Shown one piece after another: positions 23,619 to 30,942 of a stretch of DNA of 30,942 nt (its first letter is position 1; each line of letters opens with the position of its first letter). Below the pieces are notes generated by a model. The model did not search any database. It saw only the letters and a list, made by a program, of their open reading frames with translations, and was not told the origin of the DNA. Where the stretch lies: positions 1 through 30,942 of the forward strand of contig CAZSTX010000021.1 of assembly GCA_964610025.1 (NCBI GenBank). The letters run 5' to 3'. The stretch comes from UBA5266 sp964610025. GTDB taxonomy: Bacteria; Bacteroidota; Bacteroidia; Bacteroidales; WCHB1-69. A program made the position numbers and the translations under genes.

Positions 23619-24800
23619 TTGAATATTAAAAAGTTTTTAAAAAAAATTGAAGGCGATACAATCATCTGGATTATAGCAGCATGTTTGGGTATTTTTTCTA
23701 TGATAGTCATTTACAGTGCAGCTTCTGGATTATCGAACGATTTAATGAAACAAAACTTTTTATTTTATTTTCGTTCACACGGATTTAATTTAATTTTAGG
23801 ATTTATAATAATCTATATAGTTCATTTAATTGATTTTAGATGGTTTGGGCGTTTTTCAAAAATTGGAATTGTTGTCGGAATGATATTACTATTAGCAACT
23901 ATAGCTTTTGGAAAAGAAAACAATGAAGCAAAAAGAGAATTGTTTGGAATACAAACATTTTACTTCGTAGAATTTACAGTATTAATATTTTTAGCACAAA
24001 TTATTGCAAAATGGGATGATTCAATTAACGATATCAAGCATAAATTTTTACCTTTACTTGGAACTATTTTGCTAATCACTATTTTAATGATGACACAAAA
24101 CGTCTCGACTAGTATTATACTTTTTTGCACCTGTTTTGTAATGCTTTTTGTATCTCAATTAAAGAAAAAAACATTTTTTATAAGTTTGATACTTTTAGCC
24201 CTTTTAGGAGGTGTTTTTGTTTCAACCAACGGATTTGGAATAAGTGGATTTAATAGATTTGAAACAGTAAAAAATCGTATGGAACGTTTTTTTAGTCAAA
24301 AAGAAATAGATATTGATACATACGTCAAAAATATTAATCCTGATAATATACGCCAAGAAATACTAGCTGAAGGAGCCATTTCGACAGGAGGAATAATTCC
24401 CATTAATGGACCTGGAAATTCTATATTTAACAATTATTTACCACAATGTTATTCCGACTATATTTTTGCAATAACAGTCGAAGAATATGGTGTAATTATA
24501 GGAATATTATTAATTATTTTATATTTAATCTTATTTTATCGCGTTTTTTTGATTGCGCGGACTTGCAAATCTTCTTTTGGGGCTTATTTAGCAATAGGAT
24601 TAGGATTTTTAATTGTTTTTCAAGCTTTGATACATATTTTAGTTAATGTAGGAATATTTCCAAGCACCGGACAAACGCTGCCAATGTTTAGTTGGGGTGG
24701 AATGTCAATTCTCATTACTTCGCTTTGCTTTGGAATAATACTAAATATTAGTAGAGAAAATAAAAAAGATAAAACTATTCAAACAAAAAAATCATTATGA
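23619..24800 (+). CDS. ftsW: Septal peptidoglycan polymerase FtsW (SEDS family)
   Basis: A 393-residue SEDS glycosyltransferase with about ten transmembrane helices that polymerises lipid II at the septum with FtsI. The family marks GPGNSIFNNYLPQCYSDYIFA, including the conserved catalytic Asp in SDYIFA, and VEEYG are present, as is the late segment GIFPSTGQTLPMFSWGGMS. The only in-frame start giving the complete N terminus and first helix is TTG at 23619 (then NIKKFLKKIEGDTIIW). The first ATG falls inside helix 1 (FSMIVIYSA). TTG initiation is thus favoured. It starts 12 bases after the murD remnant, and its stop overlaps murG by 4 bases. Confidence 0.93.
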   Translation: MNIKKFLKKIEGDTIIWIIAACLGIFSMIVIYSAASGLSNDLMKQNFLFYFRSHGFNLILGFIIIYIVHLIDFRWFGRFSKIGIVVGMILLLATIAFGKENNEAKRELFGIQTFYFVEFTVLIFLAQIIAKWDDSINDIKHKFLPLLGTILLITILMMTQNVSTSIILFCTCFVMLFVSQLKKKTFFISLILLALLGGVFVSTNGFGISGFNRFETVKNRMERFFSQKEIDIDTYVKNINPDNIRQEILAEGAISTGGIIPINGPGNSIFNNYLPQCYSDYIFAITVEEYGVIIGILLIILYLILFYRVFLIARTCKSSFGAYLAIGLGFLIVFQALIHILVNVGIFPSTGQTLPMFSWGGMSILITSLCFGIILNISRENKKDKTIQTKKSL

Positions 24801-25897
24801 AAATAAAAGTAATCATAGCAGGAGGAGGCACAGGAGGACATATTTTTCCTGCAATAGCAATTGCAAACGAATTGAAAAATCAGATTCCTGATATAGAAAT
24901 TTTATTCGTTGGAGCCAATAATAGAATGGAAATGAAACGCGTACCAGAAGCAGGTTATTCCATTCAAGGCATTGATATGTATGGATTAAAACGCAATTTG
25001 ACATTAAAAAATATAATAGATAATCTAAAACTACCTTTCCGTGTATGGAAAAGTTTACAAAAAGCAAAGCAAATAATAGCAACATTTAAACCTAAAATCG
25101 TAATTGGAGTAGGTGGTTATGTAAGTGGTCCTATCTTAAAAATAGCAGCTCAAAAAAACATTCCTACGCTGATTCAAGAGCAAAATTCCTATCCGGGAAT
25201 TACAAATAAAATTTTAGCAAAAAAAGCAAAAATAATATGTACAGCTTACGATAATTTAGAGCAGTATTTTGACCCTAAAAAAACAGTAAAAACAGGAAAT
25301 CCTGTACGTCAAGATATTATTACAATGACTGACAATAAAGCTAAAGCCTATGAATATTTTGAATTGCAAGAAAATAAAAAAACAGTAGCAGTAGTTGGAG
25401 GTAGTTTAGGAGCAAAAACCATCAATGAAAGCATCATCGAAATGATTCAAACATTTATAAATCAAGACATACAGCTTATATGGCAAACCGGAGAATACTA
25501 TTACAACACAATACCCGACGAATTTAAACAAATAAAAGGAATTAAGATTTCTGCTTTCATACAGCGTATGGATTATTTATATAAAGTTTCTGATATAATT
25601 GTTTCTAGAGCAGGAGCTTTATCTATTTCAGAATTATGTATTGTTGCCAAACCATGTATTTTAGTTCCTTCTCCTAACGTAGCAGAAGATCATCAAACAA
25701 AAAATGCCAATGTACTTGCCAATGCAGGAGCTGCTATTTGTGTAGCCGATAAAGACACTAAATATAAATTAGAAAAAGCTATTTTTGAAGTACTTGAAAG
25801 TGAAAGTAAGCAAGAAAAAATGAGTGAAAATTTAAAAAAATTAGCCATTCCCGATGCAAGCAAACGTATTGTTAATGAAATTAAAAAATTATTATAA
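24797..25897 (+). CDS. murG: UDP-GlcNAc:lipid I N-acetylglucosaminyltransferase MurG
   Basis: A 366-residue GT-B fold (GT28) enzyme that makes lipid II at the inner face of the cytoplasmic membrane. It has the N-terminal glycine loop GGGTGGHIFPAIAIA, GVGGYVSGP, the QEQNSYPGITNKIL segment, the second glycine loop VVGGSLGAKTINE, and the donor-binding SRAGALSISEL. Length and motifs are standard. The ATG at 24797 overlaps the ftsW stop (ATGA), and there is a 3-base gap to murC, indicating tight translational coupling. Confidence 0.96.
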   Translation: MKIKVIIAGGGTGGHIFPAIAIANELKNQIPDIEILFVGANNRMEMKRVPEAGYSIQGIDMYGLKRNLTLKNIIDNLKLPFRVWKSLQKAKQIIATFKPKIVIGVGGYVSGPILKIAAQKNIPTLIQEQNSYPGITNKILAKKAKIICTAYDNLEQYFDPKKTVKTGNPVRQDIITMTDNKAKAYEYFELQENKKTVAVVGGSLGAKTINESIIEMIQTFINQDIQLIWQTGEYYYNTIPDEFKQIKGIKISAFIQRMDYLYKVSDIIVSRAGALSISELCIVAKPCILVPSPNVAEDHQTKNANVLANAGAAICVADKDTKYKLEKAIFEVLESESKQEKMSENLKKLAIPDASKRIVNEIKKLL

Positions 25898-25900
25898 ACG

Positions 25901-27259
25901 ATGAAATTACTTCCCGAAAATATAAAAACTATTTATTTCCTTGGAATAGGAGGTATTGGCATGAGTGCTTTAGCTCGTTATTTTAAAAAAGCAGGATGTA
26001 ACGTTTCGGGATATGATAGAACCCCATCTTTTATAACTAAACAATTAATAGAAGAACAGATAAATGTTCATTTTGATGAAAATCCAGCCTTGATTCCCGA
26101 AAAAGTAGATTTAGCAATTTATACTCCCGCAATATCTAACACACATAAAGAATACCAATGGATTGAAAAAAAAGGGATTCCACTAATAAAACGTTCCGAA
26201 ATGTTAGGAATCATAGCAAAAGATAAATTTACAATAGCAATAGCAGGATCGCATGGAAAAACTTCTATTACGTCTATGACTAGCTTATTATTAAGTGAAA
26301 ACAATACTATCATTTCTTTTATAGGAGGTATAGCTTTAAATTTTAATTCTAATTTTATTTTTCATAAAGATGCTAAAATATTAATAGCTGAAGCCGACGA
26401 ATACGACCGTTCATTTCTTCAATTACATCCTAATATTGCTGTCATATCTTCAATAGATGCCGACCATTTAGATGTTTATCATTCATTAGCTTCTTTAGAA
26501 AAAGGCTTTCAAGATTTTGCAAACAACATTGCCTCCGAAGGATGCCTAATTACAAAGCCTGAATTTATTAATCGCTTACAAGCAAAATGCAAAGTGTATT
26601 CTTATAGTTTACAAGATGTTCATTGTGATTTTTACGCTTCTAATATTAAAATATACGACGAACAATGTTTTTTTACTATTCATACACCTCAAGGTAAAAT
26701 AGAAGATATTTCTTTTCAAACCGCAGGATTATATAATATCGAAAATGCAGTCGCTGCAACAGCAATAGCCCAAGTACAAGGTGTCCCAATACCAATAATA
26801 AAAAAACAACTATCAGAATACAAAGGTGTTAAAAGAAGATTTGAGTACATTATTCGCAACAAAGATTTAATTTATATCGACGATTATGCCCACCATCCTA
26901 ACGAACTAAAAGAAGCGATTAAATCTATTAGAATGATGCACCCTAAACGTAATTTATGCGGTGTATTTCAACCTCATTTATATACTCGCACTCGCGATTT
27001 TGCCGATGAATTTGCTAAAAGTTTGGAAATGTTAGACCAAATCGTTTTATTAGATATTTATCCAGCAAGAGAAAAACCTATAGAAGGTATCACTTCACAA
27101 ATGCTATTCAATAAAATTAAAAAAGACAAAAAAACACTACAAACAAAAGAAAATTTAATCCCCTATTTACAATCTATTAATCCCGAATTAATCGTTACTT
27201 TTGGAGCTGGTGATATCGATAGATTAGTTGATAAAATTAAAATAGCTTTTACCCCATGA
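25901..27259 (+). CDS. murC: UDP-MurNAc-L-alanine ligase MurC
   Basis: A 452-residue Mur ligase adding L-alanine to UDP-MurNAc. The UDP-binding domain starts with FLGIGGIGMSALARYF. The ATPase loop is GSHGKTS (116-122), a small variant of GTHGKTT. AEADEYDRSFL and DADHLDVYHS carry the metal and substrate residues. The C-terminal domain has YIDDYAHHPNEL, FQPHLYTRT and TFGAGD. All three domains are present, in contrast with the neighbouring murD remnant. It overlaps ftsQ by 4 bases. Confidence 0.96.
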   Translation: MKLLPENIKTIYFLGIGGIGMSALARYFKKAGCNVSGYDRTPSFITKQLIEEQINVHFDENPALIPEKVDLAIYTPAISNTHKEYQWIEKKGIPLIKRSEMLGIIAKDKFTIAIAGSHGKTSITSMTSLLLSENNTIISFIGGIALNFNSNFIFHKDAKILIAEADEYDRSFLQLHPNIAVISSIDADHLDVYHSLASLEKGFQDFANNIASEGCLITKPEFINRLQAKCKVYSYSLQDVHCDFYASNIKIYDEQCFFTIHTPQGKIEDISFQTAGLYNIENAVAATAIAQVQGVPIPIIKKQLSEYKGVKRRFEYIIRNKDLIYIDDYAHHPNELKEAIKSIRMMHPKRNLCGVFQPHLYTRTRDFADEFAKSLEMLDQIVLLDIYPAREKPIEGITSQMLFNKIKKDKKTLQTKENLIPYLQSINPELIVTFGAGDIDRLVDKIKIAFTP

Positions 27260-28020
27260 AAATAAGACGCATTATAATAATTATTATTTTAATACTTGCC
27301 ATTATAGGCATGCTGATTCTTTATGCAATTTTATCGCAAGACAGAAAAGTAGATAAAATTATATATCACATTGAATATTTATCAAGCCCATTATTCGAAG
27401 AAAGTGATTTAGATAAATTTGTAAAAGACAGTTGTGGAATATTAGTAGGAAAATTAGTAAAAGAAATAAATTTAAGTGATATAGAAAAAAAAATCTCAAC
27501 CTATCCTTATTTGCAATCTGTTGAAATAATTGCTAATACACGAGGAGATATCATTGTTAAAGCAGTTCAACATAAAGTAATAGTAAAGGTATTTAATGTA
27601 AAAGAAGAAATTTTTTATCTTTCCGAAAAAGGCAATATTCTCCCTTTATCTGCTAAACCTTGCGATAGAATATTAATCGCCAATGGAGAAATATATCAAT
27701 CCTATGAAAAAGCAACCATTATTAATAAGAAAAAAAACAATATTATATACAATATTTGGAAGTTAGCAAGCTATATTGAAAATAATTCATTTTGGAAGCT
27801 GCAGATAGCACAAATTTATATAAATTTGCAAAAAGAAATAGAATTAGTCCCAACCGTTGGAGAACATACCATTCTATTTGGAGGAATTGATAATATAGAC
27901 GAAAAATTTAATAATTTAAAAAATTTATACACTAAAGGATTTAAAATTACAGGATGGAATAAATTTTCAAGAATTAACTTAAAATTTGGCAACCAAATCC
28001 CTTGTGAAAAAAGAGAGTAA
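27256..28020 (+). CDS. ftsQ: Cell division protein FtsQ
   Basis: A 254-residue bitopic protein with a short cytoplasmic tail, one transmembrane helix at about residues 5-26 (RIIIIIILILAIIGMLILYA) and a periplasmic part containing a POTRA-like unit (VKEINLSDIEKKISTYPYLQSVEIIANTRG pattern) and a beta domain. It links FtsL and FtsI/FtsW into the divisome. Sequence conservation is low, but topology, size and the slot between murC and ftsA support the call. The ATG overlaps the murC stop. Confidence 0.88.
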   Translation: MKIRRIIIIIILILAIIGMLILYAILSQDRKVDKIIYHIEYLSSPLFEESDLDKFVKDSCGILVGKLVKEINLSDIEKKISTYPYLQSVEIIANTRGDIIVKAVQHKVIVKVFNVKEEIFYLSEKGNILPLSAKPCDRILIANGEIYQSYEKATIINKKKNNIIYNIWKLASYIENNSFWKLQIAQIYINLQKEIELVPTVGEHTILFGGIDNIDEKFNNLKNLYTKGFKITGWNKFSRINLKFGNQIPCEKRE

Positions 28021-28039
28021 AACAATTAAAAAAAAAATT

Positions 28040-29398
28040 ATGTTTAAACGCAAAAAAGAAATTATAAATATAGAAAAAACACAAAAAATAGCTGTTGGCT
28101 TAGATATAGGAACAACAAAAGTTGCTGCATGCGTTGGACGAAGAAACAAAGAAGGTAAAATAGAGCTATTAGGCTATGGAGAACACACTTCTTTAGGAGT
28201 ACAAAGAGGACAAGTTATCAACATTATTCAAACGGTAGAAGCTATAAATCACGCTATTAAACAAGCTAAATCAAGTTCAGGAGTCGCAATAGATACCGTA
28301 GTAGTAGGAATAGCAGGGCAGCACATAAGCAGCTTCCATGCAGAAGGCGAAATCAAGCGAAGAGATGGCGAATCTGAAGTTACAAAAGACGATGTGAAAA
28401 TGTTAATAGAAGATATGTTCAAATTAACAGTTAAACCCGGAATACAAATTATCGATGCTATTCCACAAGAATATTTTGTCGATAATTATTCCGATTTAAA
28501 AAACCCAATAGGAGTATTAGGAACACAATTAGGCTCCGTATTTAACATTATTACAGGCAATACTCAGCACATAAAAAACATAGTTCGTTGTATACAAAAA
28601 TGCAACCTAAAAATGGAAGGCTTAGTATTAGAACCTATTGCATCATCTGAAGTTGTATTAGATCCTAAAGAAAAAGAGTCGGGAGTAGCTTTAGTCGACA
28701 TAGGAGGTGGCACAACCGATATTATTATCTTTTATAACGGTCTGTTACGACATTCGGCAGTAATTCCCATAGGTGGCGATGTTATTACCGACGATATAAA
28801 AAATGTCTTTAAAGGATTAATAAAAGAAAATGCAGAAAACATTAAATTAAAACATGGCTCGTGCATTCCCGATAAAAGCAAACCTGACCACATCATTACG
28901 ATACCAGGCATCAAAGGACGAGCATCTATTAATATTCAGCAAATAGAACTAGCAGAAGTAATAGAAGCACGTATGGGAGAAATTATTGATAGAATTATGT
29001 TAGAAATAAACCATTCTGATTACGCTAAAAAATTAGGATGCGGAATTGTATTAACAGGAGGTGGAGCTTTATTAAATGCAATAAAAGAATATACCGAATA
29101 TAAAACAGGATTATCAGTGCGTATAGGTAATCCAGAAGAAAAAATAATACATCAACAAGATTCAAAAGTAAACAATCCAATATATTCAACTGCATTAGGA
29201 TTAATGGTAAGAGGAATAGAAGAAGATGAAGAAGATATAATTTTACAAAATCAAGATAAAATCAAATCTAATTCTTCTATAAAAAAAGAATCTGAGAAAA
29301 AAGAAACTGCATCGCAATCAAAATATTCCACATGGGATAAAGTAATAAAAACATTAAACGCTTTATTAGAGGAAGATGTTGATGAAGATGATAATTAA
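28040..29398 (+). CDS. ftsA: Cell division protein FtsA
   Basis: A 452-residue actin-like ATPase that tethers FtsZ to the membrane. Motifs seen: phosphate-1 AVGLDIGTTKVAACVG, phosphate-2 VDIGGGTTDIIIF and the adenosine motif VLTGGGALLNAI. The SHS2-type 1C subdomain lies between. It ends with a short amphipathic helix (STWDKVIKTLNALLEE) and an acidic tail. I chose the ATG at 28040 (MFKRKKEI), 19 bases after the ftsQ stop; a longer frame from TTG at 27986 would overlap ftsQ and add an unconserved lysine-rich tail. Confidence 0.95.
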   Translation: MFKRKKEIINIEKTQKIAVGLDIGTTKVAACVGRRNKEGKIELLGYGEHTSLGVQRGQVINIIQTVEAINHAIKQAKSSSGVAIDTVVVGIAGQHISSFHAEGEIKRRDGESEVTKDDVKMLIEDMFKLTVKPGIQIIDAIPQEYFVDNYSDLKNPIGVLGTQLGSVFNIITGNTQHIKNIVRCIQKCNLKMEGLVLEPIASSEVVLDPKEKESGVALVDIGGGTTDIIIFYNGLLRHSAVIPIGGDVITDDIKNVFKGLIKENAENIKLKHGSCIPDKSKPDHIITIPGIKGRASINIQQIELAEVIEARMGEIIDRIMLEINHSDYAKKLGCGIVLTGGGALLNAIKEYTEYKTGLSVRIGNPEEKIIHQQDSKVNNPIYSTALGLMVRGIEEDEEDIILQNQDKIKSNSSIKKESEKKETASQSKYSTWDKVIKTLNALLEEDVDEDDN

Positions 29399-29431
29399 AA
29401 ATAATTTTTCACCATATAAAAAACAATAACA

Positions 29432-30736
29432 ATGATAGATATTAAATTAGATGAAGATTCATTAGAACAAATAACACCAATTGTTGACATTGAACAACAA
29501 CCAAAACTTTCCATCATTAAAGTAATGGGAGTAGGAGGCGGAGGTGGAAATGCCGTCAAGCATATGTATAATATGGGAATTAAAGATGTTGATTTTATGA
29601 TTTGCAATACCGATAAGCAAGCCCTTATTAATAGCCCTATTCCATTAAAAATACAATTAGGAAGCAGTGGATTAGGAGCAGGAGCCGACCCTGAAGTAGC
29701 AAGAAAAGCAGCATTAGAAAGCGAAGAAACAGTCAAAAATGCTTTAGAAGGTACTAAGATGCTATTTATTACAGCAGGAATGGGAGGTGGAACAGGCACT
29801 GGCGCTTCTCCCATTATAGCTGGGATAGCTAAAGAAATGGGAATACTTACAATAGGTATTGTTACCTACCCTTTCAAATTTGAACAACAAGGAAAATATG
29901 AAATCGCAGATGAAGGAATTAACGAATTAAGACAAAATGTAGATGCACTTATTGTCATTAAAAACGAATCATTAAAAAGTTTTTATCCCGATTTAAAATT
30001 ATCAGAAGCATTTGCCAAAGCAGACGATGTGTTATTAATAGCTGCAAAAAGTATAGCAGAACTCATTACCGTTGAAGGAATTATTAATGTTGACTTTAAA
30101 GATGTAAATGCAGTACTGCAAAATAGTGGAACTGCTATTATTGGCTCAGGTTCCGCAGAAGGAGAAGACAGAGCACAACAAGCAGTCGAAAATTCGATAA
30201 ATAGTCCATTACTAGATAAAAACACCATTTATGGTGCTGAAAATATTCTATTTTTCATTTCCTATGGTAAAGGAAAAGAGCCAACTATAGACGAATTAAG
30301 CATCATAACCGAACATTTAGAAAATCAAACTTGTTCTGAAAAAAAGAAACTTATATGGGGCCATGGAATTGATGAAAGTTTAAGCAATGAAATAAGAGTT
30401 ACAGTAATAGCTACGGGTTTACATACAAATGCAGATGATTTCTATAAAAAAGAAAATACTGTTAATCGTATTGTTACAGTACAACCCGAGATACAAAATA
30501 ATAACAACGAAAGTCCTATAATAACTCATTCCGATAATAATATAGATAATAATTCATTAAGAAATTTAACATCTGAAGAAATTGATAAGTATGTATCCAT
30601 TCCTGCCTACGAAAGAAAAAAGCAAATGCAATCAGGAACTAACACACTTAATAAAAATAATGAGCCTTCTTCTGTAAAAGTAGGAGCAAATGGAGTAATT
30701 GAAAATCCACCATTTTTAACAAGCGCAGTAGATTAA
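29432..30736 (+). CDS. ftsZ: Cell division GTPase FtsZ
   Basis: A 434-residue tubulin-like GTPase that forms the Z ring. It has GVGGGGGNAVKHM in the nucleotide pocket, the tubulin signature GGGTGTGASPIIA, the T7 synergy loop NVDFKDV, and VTVIATG in the C-terminal domain. A variable linker is followed by IDKYVSIPAYERKK, the usual Bacteroidota C-terminal peptide that binds FtsA. It is the last gene of the cluster. A 33-base gap after ftsA is the largest in the operon. Confidence 0.97.
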   Translation: MIDIKLDEDSLEQITPIVDIEQQPKLSIIKVMGVGGGGGNAVKHMYNMGIKDVDFMICNTDKQALINSPIPLKIQLGSSGLGAGADPEVARKAALESEETVKNALEGTKMLFITAGMGGGTGTGASPIIAGIAKEMGILTIGIVTYPFKFEQQGKYEIADEGINELRQNVDALIVIKNESLKSFYPDLKLSEAFAKADDVLLIAAKSIAELITVEGIINVDFKDVNAVLQNSGTAIIGSGSAEGEDRAQQAVENSINSPLLDKNTIYGAENILFFISYGKGKEPTIDELSIITEHLENQTCSEKKKLIWGHGIDESLSNEIRVTVIATGLHTNADDFYKKENTVNRIVTVQPEIQNNNNESPIITHSDNNIDNNSLRNLTSEEIDKYVSIPAYERKKQMQSGTNTLNKNNEPSSVKVGANGVIENPPFLTSAVD

Positions 30737-30942
30737 AATTCTTTTTATTTTTCCTTATAGAAATTTAAACAGGGAAAATTATCGTAAAAAATAAAATCTA
30801 TCTTATATTAAAAAAAGTTGTTTAAAAATATTAGTAGCTCAAATATAGGGATTATCCTAAAAGTATATTTTTTTTTCACTTTCAAAATAGATAAAAAAAA
30901 ACAACCTCCTGTAAATACAAGAGGTTGTTTAAGAAACAGGCA
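30737..30942. other. Intergenic region after ftsZ
   Basis: AT-rich sequence without a coding frame of note. No strong plus-strand terminator for the dcw operon is evident before the hairpin at 30891-30930. Confidence 0.5.
30891..30930 (-). terminator. Intrinsic terminator for a minus-strand gene beyond the right edge
   Basis: AAACAACCTC (30899-30908) pairs perfectly with GAGGTTGTTT (30921-30930), with a 12-base loop. Read on the minus strand the stem ends in a long T run (complement of the A run at 30893-30900), a textbook terminator. On the plus strand only TTT follows, so it could weakly stop ftsZ transcription too. Confidence 0.8.

Noticed and set aside
27986..28039. TTG-initiated N-terminal extension of ftsA
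   Set aside because: It overlaps ftsQ and adds lysine-rich residues not typical of FtsA; the ATG at 28040 gives the normal start.
29395..29814. 139-codon minus-strand frame opposite ftsZ
   Set aside because: Antisense shadow of the glycine-rich FtsZ GTP-binding region, giving proline-rich nonsense.

Overview
The window is a stretch of a low-GC (around 30 percent by eye) chromosome from a member of the Bacteroidota, most likely an uncultivated Bacteroidales-like species. The support is a type IX secretion (T9SS) sorting domain on a giant surface protein, an rbfA/FtsX-type permease pair, a FeoA-FeoB fusion, promoter -7 elements of the form TAnnTTTG, few Shine-Dalgarno-like sites, and a division/cell-wall (dcw) cluster in the order usual for this phylum. 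A run of exactly 100 N (1750-1849) shows this is a draft scaffold, so the link between 1-1749 and the rest is not proven by sequence.

Layout. (1) 162-1732, plus strand: rbfA and a LolC/E-like permease, overlapping by 4 bases. (2) 1850-10358: a leader of about 300 bases, then one 2712-residue secreted protein made of three repeated CARDB-like plus beta-helix modules, further adhesion-type domains and a C-terminal T9SS signal, closed by a strong terminator. (3) 10444-14265, minus strand: an iron(II) uptake operon of OprB-like porin, FeoA-FeoB fusion and a 45-residue cysteine-rich FeoB-associated membrane protein. (4) 14404-15813: an SDR-type L-threonine 3-dehydrogenase on minus and a DUF2007 protein on plus, divergently transcribed. 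(5) 15814-30736, plus strand: a long control region with three TGGGN boxes at exact 10-base spacing (MraZ operator), then mraZ-rsmH-ftsL-ftsI-murE-mraY-murD'-ftsW-murG-murC-ftsQ-ftsA-ftsZ, with gaps of at most 33 bases and several overlaps. A terminator for a minus-strand gene lies at the right edge.

The dcw genes encode peptidoglycan precursor synthesis (MurE, MraY, MurG, MurC), septal synthesis (FtsI, FtsW, FtsL, FtsQ) and the FtsA/FtsZ cytoskeleton. MurE carries DNPR, which points to meso-diaminopimelate peptidoglycan. The outstanding oddity is murD: in its normal slot, with normal spacing and an intact start codon, sits a 177-residue protein that is only the C-terminal domain of MurD. The UDP-binding and ATPase domains are missing, and loops that normally contact D-glutamate are altered. 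Either full MurD activity comes from elsewhere, or this is a split or repurposed protein.
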